The notes under the pieces are model-generated. The model did no database searches. It saw nothing but the letters and a program-made list of their open reading frames with translations, and had not been told where the DNA came from. A stretch of DNA of 64,000 nt. Source: CAVYWD01 sp963772225. Its GTDB lineage: Bacteria > Myxococcota > Myxococcia > Myxococcales > UBA5297. Below, in pieces: positions 40,028 through 49,900 of this stretch. The stretch is taken from the NCBI GenBank assembly GCA_963772225.1, contig CAVYWD010000002.1:2986843-3050842 (forward strand), given 5' to 3'. Position 1 is the stretch's first letter. Every line of letters starts with the position of its first letter. A program made the translations under genes and the position numbers.

Positions 40028-41540
40028 CAGTCAATCGAGATCTTGATCTCGCTCCATGGAACCGCAGGTCCACGACCACCCAGCCAGTCTTGAATAGGCG
40101 GCTCCTGCCCGAGAATCCTCCCGGCAATATATCGGTGGTTCCCGTCCACGATGAATGGACCATCAACCTTGATCGCCGGAGGCACCTCTCCGGCAAGCAG
40201 CCTGTCCACATATCGCTGTATCGTTGGCAAGGACACCCCTCCAGCCTGCTGTGAAACCAGCGGTGCGTCCTTCATCGCCTCTCGAATCATTCCCTCGGTG
40301 ACCTGCGAACCACTCGTGACAGCCGCCGCCGCGCCCCCTGCAGCTCCCGCCGCCTCAGCAGCGCTAGCCGCCCCAGCTGCAGAATTTACCGCGCCAGCGC
40401 CGGTCGCCACACCCCACAGGCGACCAGACCACACTCCACCATTATACCAACCGGACCCCGTGTCGATAAGGCCAGCCGTCCCGTCGAGAACCCGAATGGC
40501 CTCAGTCAGGCTCGGCAGCCCGGCAAGGTGTGTGAGCCCGAAACCAGAGGTAAGTGTGTCCGCAAATCCCGCAGCGTAGTTGCCGGCTCCATGGAGATTC
40601 CAGTCTTGCCAATCGGTCCAGGAAACTCCTCCGCCGCCCCTACCAGATGTGAACAGGCCGGACATCATGCCCGTTATCTTGTCCCCAGCGTCATCGAACC
40701 ATTGGGAAGCATCCTGATAGTCATTTCTTAGGTCATTGGCTATCTCGGTTCGGCCCGAAGCCGTAAGCGGATTCGGCATAACCCCAAATGCAGCAAGCGC
40801 GGCTGTTGCAACAATTGCGACCGCTGCCGCCACCACGATGATGGGCGCGAGGATTGGAGAAAAGACCCAAGCAAGCCATGGCATGTGGCCGCTGGGGTCC
40901 ACGTAGTTGATAGGGTTGTTCAGGGCGTAGCTGTAGCGATTGTACGCCTGGGCGTTCCACGCGTCTGGGACCACGGTGTCCGCGCTCATGAAGCGCCCGA
41001 TGCTCGGGTCGTAGTACCGCGCGTTGTAATAATAGAGGCCGAACGAATCGTCGTAATCCTGGCCTGTGAACTTGGCGGTGACCGTGTTGGCCCCGGTGGA
41101 GTTCGCCTGCGAAACCTCGCCGAACGGCAGGTAGGCCATCCGGGTCACCTCATTGCCAGTCGCGTCGGTGACGACCGAGGTCGATTGGATGTGGTTCGGG
41201 TGGTAGTAGTACGTGCCGACCGCCGGCCCGTGGGTGGTGTCGCCGGACAGGAGGGCGCTTTCGCTCTGGCCCAGCATGCCTCCGAACGTATGACCTCCAG
41301 GCGAATTGCAAGCGCTCGAATCCAAAGCAGAGCAGCAGCGCCATGCTACCGAAGCTGAGCGCCGGCGACCAGCGACTCGGCTTGCTGGATCTCAGGAGCG
41401 TCCGCAGGAAGAGCGCGATCGCTGCTGCGGCGAGCGCCGCGAGCTCGGCGAGGGCTACCCATCGTCCAAAATGTGGGTGCGTCGTCAGCGCCAGGAAGAG
41501 ATGGCCCACCTTGTGCGCCGCCCCTCGGACGTTCGTGCTG
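40024..41540 (-). pseudogene. RHS cassette with ParB-like tip, second copy, frameshifted
   Basis: Matches 23915-25430. The ParB-like tip (IVDGNHRYIAGRILG) and core end are intact. One extra A at ~41320 (GAATCC versus GATCC) breaks the frame just before the lipobox-like FGSSAC, so only the portion from ~41325 down is open. The 5' end is again cut at the VWA junction. Confidence 0.78.
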
Positions 41541-42086
41541 GACGGCTCGGGCTCCATGAACGGGAAGCGCGAGCTGTGGTCCAAGGCGGTGGCGCTCTCG
41601 CTGCTCGACGTGGCCCGCAAGCAGGGGCGGCGCACCAAGGCGCTGGTGTTCTCGGGCGCCGAAGCGGACCTGGCCTCGTTCGACCTGACTGGCAAGGGCC
41701 GGCTCAGCGGGCGGCGGCCGGTGAACCTGGGCGAGGTGGTCCGGCTGGCGGAGTGCTTCCCCGGCGGCGGCACCGACTTCGAGAAGCCGCTCAAGGCCGC
41801 GCTGGAGGCCGTGCGCACGACGCCGCTGCGCGGCGCGGACATCGTCTTCATCACCGACGGCGAGGCGACCGTGAGCGACGCGTTCGCCGAGGAGCTGCGC
41901 AAGGAGAAGCGCCGGCGCGACTTCGGCATCTTCGCCATGCTGGTCGACGACCCCAGCCGAAATGCGCCCGTGGACAGGAGCACGGTCTCGCGCGCGGCGC
42001 GCGAGCTGGGGAAGGTGGCCGACAGGCTGACGACGATCTCGGAGCTCACCTCCAAGTCGGCGCGGGAGCTGTTCAAGGCGATTTGA
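41540..42086 (+). pseudogene. 3' fragment of a VWA-domain protein gene, second copy
   Basis: Same as 25430-25976, starting within DGSGSM and with an intact stop. The identical RHS junction shows the fusion predates the duplication. Confidence 0.75.
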
Positions 42087-42428
42087 ACCGCGTGCCTGGC
42101 GTCACCGGGTCGCTGGTTCACTCCCCGGACGAACCCGAAGGCCGACCGCGGGCGGCCTGGAGCGCCCAGTCGGTGGAACCAATATTCTCCAGCAACGCGA
42201 GAATCCACCGTAATTGATTCGAGTCTCGCCGGCAGCGCATCTCTCGCTGGCCGCCGCGTCGTCTTCTGTTCCGCTGCGAAGGTAGGGCCGCCATCCCCGG
42301 AGTCTCCGCTGTTTCCAGTCCCCGCGACGAGCGCCGCCGCGCTGCTCAGTTGATGGTCCTAATGGTCTTCGGGAAAAGCATCGCTTCACACTTCGGTTCA
42401 CGTCAGCGCCGGGTCCTCGCCTGCTGCA
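42087..42428. other. Gene-free stretch
   Basis: Copy of 25977-26318. Nothing recognised. Confidence 0.4.
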
Positions 42429-42731
42429 CTAAGATTTGAAAACCCGAGCAGACCAATACGCCCTTGGGCTCGAGAACCAGGTCGCGTTCTTCTTTGTCTT
42501 GAATGCTGCCAGCTGCTTCATCGGGAGGTCGTATCGGAAAAACAGGGCGAGGAGCTCCCGTAGATCCGCATTGCCTACGGGTGTCTTGATGAGCAGAAAG
42601 AGAGATGAGCCCTTGCCTTTCAGGTCTTCGACGCATCGAAGCTTCCGAAGCCATTCGAAAAATGAGTCCTCATCATATTGCGAACGAAATACAAGTCGGT
42701 CGATTTCAAGCTCAATGCTTCCTCGACTCAT
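42429..42731 (-). CDS. Small hypothetical protein, second copy
   Basis: 100 residues identical in protein sequence to 26319-26621, although the DNA differs at two or more positions. The absence of amino-acid change hints at selection but the numbers are too small to prove it. Confidence 0.5.
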   Translation of the reverse strand: MSRGSIELEIDRLVFRSQYDEDSFFEWLRKLRCVEDLKGKGSSLFLLIKTPVGNADLRELLALFFRYDLPMKQLAAFKTKKNATWFSSPRAYWSARVFKS

Positions 42732-42780
42732 CGCGTCGCGCCCCCAGGGTAGCGGGAACCGAGTCCATCAGGTCTCGCGA

Positions 42781-43100
42781 CTACCCGAACGCCGAGGCAA
42801 TCCTTGGGACCTCCACTGGCGCTGGCGCCCGCCCCGGGTCCTCTGGACGCGGGCGCCGCCATCCCCCTGCCACCGCTGGCCGACGCATCTCCACCCGCGT
42901 GCACTTGAGCTGGCCCGCGAGCAGCCTCTTGTACATCCTCCGCTGCTCGACGTGGTTGCGCTCCCGGGCGATGAACCGGAGCTTCTCCTTGGTGACCAGC
43001 TCGTTCGCGGTCACGGTCGTCATGCCCAGCACCTGGTCGCGGACGATAGGCGCGAGCTTGGCGAGGCCCAGGTACTCCCGGAGCTCCTCGACGGTCGTTC
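42781..43100 (-). pseudogene. Unrecognised coding fragment, second copy
   Basis: Copy of 26671-26990, same frame and stop. Confidence 0.4.
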
Positions 43101-43132
43101 ATTCAGCGGTGGGCTGCAACATGGGCCTTCTG

Positions 43133-43603
43133 TCACTGGTGGGCTTCACATCCTCCGTCGGCTCCTACTGGCTTCACCGCAGCCTCATAGCTCTTAGCCG
43201 AGATGTCGCATTGTCGGTTCATCTCGGTAACTGCTTCTGGTTTGTCATCACTCAAGAAGAGGAAGGCGCCACAGACGCGCACGTTGTAGGCTCCAGCGCT
43301 GTCCGAGGTGCTGCAGCGATATCCCTGCTCGCGGCGCTTACATTGCGCCATCCTATCAAGAGCGGACGATAGAGCTGCCGGAGTGGTCTTGGTGACCACC
43401 ATGATCTCGTCAAGCCGGCCATCCCTAAGAAACATGGTCGCGGTGATCCTGCCCAGCTCCGGCGACTCGATGGCCTTGCTAGCGGTTGTAAGCCCCCACT
43501 CCACAGTTGGCGGGCCGAAGCCTAAGGCTTTGACCTGACTGATGCTGGATCCGAATGCCGGGAACACCAACCCAAGAAGCACCAAAGTCGTACTTGCGCT
43601 CAT
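43133..43603 (-). CDS. Secreted immunity protein of the HExxH-tipped RHS toxin
   Basis: 156 residues with a signal peptide (residues 1-20) and Cys residues that could form disulfides, so it should act in the periplasm. The ATG at 43603 overlaps the toxin stop (ATGA). It differs from the orphan at 27023 in SAGAYNV versus SAGFYNV. No family was recognised. Confidence 0.7.
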   Translation of the reverse strand: MSASTTLVLLGLVFPAFGSSISQVKALGFGPPTVEWGLTTASKAIESPELGRITATMFLRDGRLDEIMVVTKTTPAALSSALDRMAQCKRREQGYRCSTSDSAGAYNVRVCGAFLFLSDDKPEAVTEMNRQCDISAKSYEAAVKPVGADGGCEAHQ

Positions 43604-45091
43604 AGCTCGCCCCACATCCAGTTCAAGATGTTTCCAAACACAGCGTGTCCTCCAGGGGACAAGTTGTTGGGCATCATGCCGGGCATCAAGTCCTGCAGGA
43701 ATGGCTGCAAGAATCCGGGCAGCTCACTCTCTCGATGATTACGGACCGCATCCCAGAGGGCGGCGTGGCTAAGTTCGTGGCCCAGATTCGCCACGTTTCC
43801 ACTGACCCCTAGGTCAAAGGCATTGTTGGGCCAAAGGCGAATGTCCAGCCCGTTATCATGCTCATACCCAGTCTCTTCGCCGAATACGTTGCCTGTGATT
43901 CCCGTGGTCGTCCGCGGGACACCCCATGGCAACGGGCCGTACTCCGAACCGACAGTGTAGGAGCTTCGGGAGCTTCCCAGGAACCTCAATAGATCACACC
44001 CTCGGGGATCCATCGCGAGCTGTGCTCCGGCCCAACGGGACATCTGATCCATATAGAAGACCCCGCCGGGGCTGCTTGGTTGGGCCCAAGGCGCCCCTGG
44101 TGAGCCCAGTACCCCTATTGTCGTTCCTCCTCCACCACCGCCAGGGCTCCCACCTCCGCCACCACCCCCGCGAAACCAGCCCGATACGGTATCCCCGGCG
44201 TTGCCGAGCCAGTTGGAAAAATCACTCGCAGCATTTCTCAAGTCGTTTGCGATCTCGGTTCGGCCCGAAGCCGTAAGCGGATTCGGCATAACCCCAAATG
44301 CGGCAAGCGCGGCTGTTGCAACAATTGCGACCGCTGCCGCCACCACGATGATGGGCGCGAGGATTGGAGAAAAGACCCAAGCAAGCCATGGCATGTGGCC
44401 GCTGGGGTCCACGTAGTTGATAGGGTTGTTCAGGGCATAGCTGTAGCGATTGTACGCCTGGGCGTTCCACGCGTCTGGGACCACGGTGTCCGCGCTCATG
44501 AAGCGCCCGATGCTCGGGTCGTAGTACCGCGCGTTGTAATAATAGAGGCCGAACGAATCGTCGTAATCCTGGCCTGTGAACTTGGCGGTGACCGTGTTGG
44601 CCCCGGTGGAGTTCGCCTGCGAAACCTCGCCGAACGGCAGGTAGGCCATCCGGGTCACCTCATTGCCAGTCGCGTCGGTGACGACCGAGGTCGATTGGAT
44701 GTGGTTCGGGTGGTAGTAGTACGTGCCAATCGCCGGCCCGTGGGTGGTGTCGCCGGACAGGAGGGCGCTTTCGCTCTGGCCCAGCATGCCTCCGAACGTA
44801 TGACCTCCAGGCGAATTGCAGGCGCTCGATCCAAAGCAGAGCAGCAGCGCCATGCTACCGAAGCTGAGCGCCGGCGACCAGCGACTCGGCTTGCTGGATC
44901 TCAGGAGCGTCCGCAGGAAGAGCGCGATCGCTGCTGCGGCGAGCGCCGCGAGCTCGGCGAGGGCTACCCATCGTCCAAAATGTGGGTGCGTCGTCAGCGC
45001 CAGGAAGAGATGGCCCACCTTGTGCGCCGCCCCTCGGACGTTCGTGCTGCTGTACATCGAGGCAGCGGCGAGCTCGTTCCTCCAGCCGTTT
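43600..45091 (-). CDS. 5'-truncated RHS toxin with zincin-like (HExxH) tip
   Basis: About 497 codons from the truncation at 45091. It starts in GWRNELAAASMYSSTN, then the hydrophobic helix and FGSSAC, RHS repeats, core end NPINYVDPSGHMPW, a second hydrophobic segment and a Gly-rich linker. The ~190-residue tip contains GHELSHAALWDAV, an HExxH zinc-protease motif, with NNAFDLGVSGN before it. A third zinc ligand is not certain. The 5' end is cut by an IS66 fragment, and the frame upstream of 45091 is only antisense transposase. A start at MYSSTN (45057) is possible but has no ribosome site. Confidence 0.78.
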
Positions 45092-46005
45092 ACGCGCTTC
45101 TGCGCCCCCTCGTCGACGCCATGTGGAAGGACGCGAAGCTTGGCTCGCTCCTGCTCACCGACGCATGTGGCATCCTCATCCTGGAGAAAGAGAAGTGCCG
45201 GCGTGGGCATTTCCAGGTATTCATCGCGCCGGGCCGGCACGTCTTGTTCTCCTACCTGCCGGAGAACAACGGCGCTGCCGTTGCCGACCTGCTCAACGGC
45301 TTCAAGGGCAAGCTGCTCTCCGACGCCTCGTCCGTCTACCACGAGACGTACCGGCGGCAGCCCGCGATAATCGACGTCAATTGCTGGGCACACGCTCGGC
45401 GGGGATTTCACAACGCCTACGCCAGTGCACCCGAACTGGCCCTCGTCGGCATGGGCTTCATCGGCCAGCTCTACGATGCCCACGACGCCTCGGTCGACCC
45501 TACCACCGGAGGGGTGGACGCCGCCCGGCGCAAGGCACTCTCCGAACCCATCCTCAAAGACCTTGCCGCCTGGCTGGAGCGCGAGCGCCCAAAGCTCGTT
45601 CCCTCCTCGCCCATCGAGGTGGCCATGGGCTACATCCAGCGCCAGTGGACGGCCCTCATTCGCTTCCTCGACGACGGCTCCCTTCGGCTCGATAACAACC
45701 CCTCCGAGCTCGAGCTGCGGCACCAGAAGGTCGGGTCGAAGAACTGGCTCTTTTGCGCCACCGATGGCGGTGCCGAATGGAACGCGGTCGTCGTCTCGCT
45801 TATTGCGTCCTGCCGCATGCACCACGTCGAGCCGCTCGCGTACCTGCGCGACGTCCTCACCCTCCTTCCTTCCTGGAAGATGGGCCGAATCCTCGAGCTC
45901 GCGCCCGCCAACTGGTGCCAGACCCGTCAGAAGCCAGAGACCCTGCAGGAACTCCAGCGGCGACAGCTGATCCGGTACGACATCGTTCATGGCGCTCCTC
46001 TATAG
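45091..46005 (+). pseudogene. 3' part of a second type of IS66 transposase (TnpC)
   Basis: About 300 codons with LLTDACGILI, CWAHARRGFH and NNPSELELRHQKVGSKNWLF, the IS66 TnpC signatures. The sequence differs clearly from the other IS66 here. The N-terminal half is lost at the RHS junction. The probable right end of the element is GGACGGATAC at 46050, directly before RHS-like sequence. Confidence 0.85.
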
Positions 46006-46050
46006 CGCCTTGCCCTCCTCCTCGGCGGACGTGGTTCGCCGGACGGATAC

Positions 46051-46985
46051 TCCCCAGCTTCGGATCGACGACAGATGTCCGTATCCATCCGCCAGCCCGT
46101 ACCCTGACAGGCTCGGCGAAGAGGCGCATCCTCGGGGGCCGGCGTGCCACATGCGGCCGCGGAGATGCGGCTCGCGAGGGTCCCGCCAAGCGAAGGAGCA
46201 GGGTCCGGCGGCTACCTCGCCACTGGAGGCGTGAGGCGCGCAGCCATCAGGCCATGGGCTTGCGCCCTGCCTGAGGAGAATCGAAGACTGCCCAAGCCGC
46301 CGAGCCGCCGCCGAGCCCAAGCTTCATGAGGAGGCACCGCACGAACTTTGGGGCCCGACCCAGTTGTTCGCTCGCTCCTGCTCTTTCCGGTGGCGCGGGC
46401 GGCGGCAAATCCGCCGCCGCGGTGGGGGAATGCTGGGGCGCCGCGCGCACCGGGTTGCTAATGAGTTGGTCACTCTCTACGGTAGCAAATCACTCGTTCT
46501 GCTCATTCTTGAGGCCACGCGCGAGCCCTGCCAAATCCCCTGGTCCGATCGGATACCACTGAAGAGCGCCAGGAACGACAATGCAGAACTCGCCCCAGTT
46601 TTCGGAGAATTCTTCTCTGGCGACTTCCAGGGCTAGGACCACGAGCGGCAACTCCGCTTCCCTCAAGACTAGCCCTCGCTGCAAAACAGCTCTTTCAGCA
46701 ATCAGGTCGGCCGTCCATGCCGAGCCCGCAGGCCAAAGGCCCGCAGCTTTGAGAAGTGTCCTCCAACGCGACGACACCTTGGCGCTGAGCCTCCTTCCGG
46801 CCTCCCTTTTCTCACTGGTCAGAAGCTTCTTCGCACCCGAAGTCTCGAAGGGCCACAATCCTAGTGCGAACAAGGCGCCAACCACAAGCGCGGATTCACT
46901 TCCGCTAAGCTCGATGGTCCCACCACGGGTTCTCATGCTTACCCACCCTTCTGCGCCCAACGGGTGCTTGCCTAGAAGCCAGCGC
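46051..46985. repeat. Direct repeat C, copy 2 (~0.93 kb)
   Basis: Copy of 21914-22858. It runs into the last 14 nt of the RHS2 toxin gene, which shows that this copy is in its native position and copy 1 is the displaced one. Confidence 0.85.
46490..46936 (-). CDS. Immunity protein of RHS2
   Basis: 148 residues from the ATG at 46936 (GGGTGGG 5 nt upstream), 35 nt after the toxin stop. It has one hydrophobic segment near the N-terminus and a soluble remainder, so it is probably inner-membrane anchored. An in-frame ATG at 46960 is the alternative start. The orphan copy lies at 22353. Confidence 0.68.
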   Translation of the reverse strand: MRTRGGTIELSGSESALVVGALFALGLWPFETSGAKKLLTSEKREAGRRLSAKVSSRWRTLLKAAGLWPAGSAWTADLIAERAVLQRGLVLREAELPLVVLALEVAREEFSENWGEFCIVVPGALQWYPIGPGDLAGLARGLKNEQNE

Positions 46986-49900
46986 CCCCATTGTCCAGGA
47001 TAAACCTCTTCAGGTATTCTAACGCGGCCTTTGCGGTATCAGCCTCGAACCAGGTACCGCCAGCCCCAATGCCGGGACGCTGGATCATGATCTCGGCGCC
47101 TCGCCGCCAAATTCGTGCACCATCTTGCGTCGTTGTGCCTGCCGCGGTTTCCGCGAATGTTTCCAGATAGCGCGCCACTTCAGCCGGAGTCTTGCCAGCG
47201 AATCGTCCCCGGTCAAGTACATGCTCCGCAATCTCATCCCAGCAAGTGTTGTGGACCCACGCTCCGAGCTCACCAACGAAGTACGTGTGGAACCCCTCCA
47301 CCTCGAAGTTGTAGACAGTATCTCTGACACCTAGCCGAGCCGTGGAAGCAACGCGCAGCCGCTGGCCGGAGATACCGCCGACATCGTCCCCCGCCTTGAG
47401 GTCAGAAGCACGTACCCATCCCGAACCGCGAACCCAAAATGGATGCTCCGCGGTAACCTTCAACGAGTCGAAAAGCCCGCTCTCATTTTCGATTACGATT
47501 TCAAGCAGGTGCTTTTCAGGCGTCACGACGGTTCGCAGCACTCGGCGAAGAGCGACCTCGCCCGTTTCCTCATCGCGAGCCCAAACCAAATCGCCTTCTT
47601 CGATGCTTTCAATCGGCTTTAACCCGGCATCTGTATGCACTGGGGTGCCGGCCGCGAAGCAAGAGTACGCGAAGGCTTGGCCGGTAGCACCTGCGGCACT
47701 CTCAGCGGCCACTCCCCCTGCCAAGGCAGCGCTTGCCGCCCCGGCTGCAGAATTTACCGCGCCAGCGCCGGTCCACACACCCCACAGGCGACCAGACCAC
47801 ACTCCACCATTATACCAACCGGACCCCGTGTCGATAAGGCCAGCCGTCCCGTCGAGAACCCGAATGGCCTCAGTCAGGCTCGGCAGCCCGGCAAGGTGTG
47901 TGAGCCCGAAACCAGAGGTAAGTGTGTCCGCAAATCCCGCAGCGTAGTTGCCGGCTCCATGGAGATTCCAGTCTTGCCAATCGGTCCAGGAAACTCCTCC
48001 GCCGCCCCCACCAGATTTGAACAGGCCGGACAACATGCCCGTTATCTTGTCCCCAGCGTCATCGAACCATTGGGAAGCATCCTGATAGTCATTTCTTAGG
48101 TCATTGGCTATCTCGGTTCGGCCCGAAGCCGTAAGCGGATTCGGCATAAGCCCAAATGCGGCAAGCGCGGCTGTTGCAACAATTGCGACCGCTGCCGCCA
48201 CCACGATGATGGGCGCGAGGATTGGAGAAAAGACCCAAGCGAGCCATGGCATGTGGCCGCTGGGGTCCACGTAGTTGATGGGGTTGTTCAGGGCGTAGCT
48301 GTAGCGATTGTACGCCTGGGCGTTCCACGCGTCTGGGACCACGGTGTCCGCGCTCATGAAGCGCCCGATGCTCGGGTCGTAGTACCGCGCGTTGTAATAA
48401 TAGAGCCCGAACGAATCGTCGTAATCCTGGCCCGTGAACTTGGCCGTGACCGTGTTGGCCCCGGTGGAGTTCGCCTGCGAGACCTCCCCGAATGGCAGGT
48501 AGGCCATCCGGGTCACCTCATTGCCATTCGCGTCGGTGACGACCGAGGTCGATTGGATGTGGTTCGGGTGGTAGTAGTACGTGCCGACCGCCGGCCCGTG
48601 GGTGGTGTCGCCGGACAGGAGGGCGCTTTCGCTCTGGCCCAGCATGCCTCCGAACGTATGACCTCCAGGCGAATTGCAGGCGCTCGATCCAAAGCAGAGC
48701 AGCACCGCCATGCTACCGAAGCTGAGCGCCGGCGACCAGCGACTCGGCTTGCTGGATCTCAGGAGCGTCCGCAGGAAGAGCGCGATCGCTGCTGCGGCGA
48801 GCGCCGCGAGCTCGGCGAGGGCTACCCATCGTCCAAAATGTGGGTGCGTCGTCAGCGCCAGGAAGAGATGGCCTACCTTGTGCGCCGCCCCTCGGACGTT
48901 CGTGCTGCTGTACATCGAGGCAGCGGCGAGCTCGTTCCTCCAGCCGTTTGCGTCATTGAAGGCGGTCTGGACAGGGCCGAGTCGGGTCATTGACGCGATG
49001 TGCTGGCCGTTCGCGTAGACATGGAGCGTGTGGCGGTCGGGCAATCCATCGTCGAAGGAGCGCTTCTCGTAGGCCTTCCCAATGTAGAGGGTGGTCATGG
49101 CGGGCGCACCTGCGGGCGTGACGACGCTCTTGAGACGCTGGTCGTCCGAGTCGTAGCTGATGCTTCCGACCTGCGCCCCGTTCTTCGTGATGGTCTCGAG
49201 TTGGTGCCCGTTCCAGCCGTAGTCCCAGGTCGTGCCGTCCAAGACCTTGTGGGTGACGTTTCCGATGGCGTTGTAGGTGACGTTGCTCAGGCCGGTTCCG
49301 GACGCAACCTGTGACCCGTTATAGGTGAGGTTCCGGGCGACCAGGCCTCCGAAGCTGGTCGCGTTCCCCAGCGCGTCGTAGGCGAACGACTTCGTACCCC
49401 ACACGCCAGTCGCCTGGCTCAGCCGATAGAGCGGGTCGTAGGAGAAGGTCTGGCTCTCGTCGGTGTTGACCCCTGCGACAGTCTTGCTCGCGCGATTGTC
49501 CTTGATGGCGCCAAGGTTCAGGCCGTTCGTGTTGGGCAGCGAGTACCAATCATAGGTCAAGTCCTGCAGTGTGGTTGACCCGCTCGTGGTCTTGAGGGCG
49601 GCGATGTGGTAGCCGGCATCGTACTGGAACGCGCTCGCGACGCCGTTTCCGAAAGTGACGTTCCCGGGCTGCCCGGCGCCGTTGTAGTAGCTCCACGAGG
49701 CGACGAGAGCTCCGTTCAGCGAAACGCGGTCGAGGTTGCCCTCAGCCGTGTAGCTGTAGTCGACATACGACGCATCCGGGTAAGTTTCGTGGGTGACTCG
49801 GCCGAGCAGGTCGTAGGTGAAGGTTTGCGAATAGGTCGCGCCGTCGACGGCCCGCACGAACCCGTTCAGCATGCCGTTGGGCTTGTATGAATAGGCCGTG

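Larger units (their letters stand above)
39081..43613. repeat. Direct repeat A, copy 2 (~4.5 kb)
   Basis: Second copy of 22972-27503. Differences include a one-base insertion at ~41320 that frameshifts the RHS cassette, and a few missense changes in the pentapeptide and RHS genes. Confidence 0.92.

Noticed and set aside
45092..45990. N-terminal ~300 codons of the frame leading into the HExxH-tipped RHS cassette
   Set aside because: Antisense of the IS66 TnpC fragment; the RHS gene is truncated at 45091.
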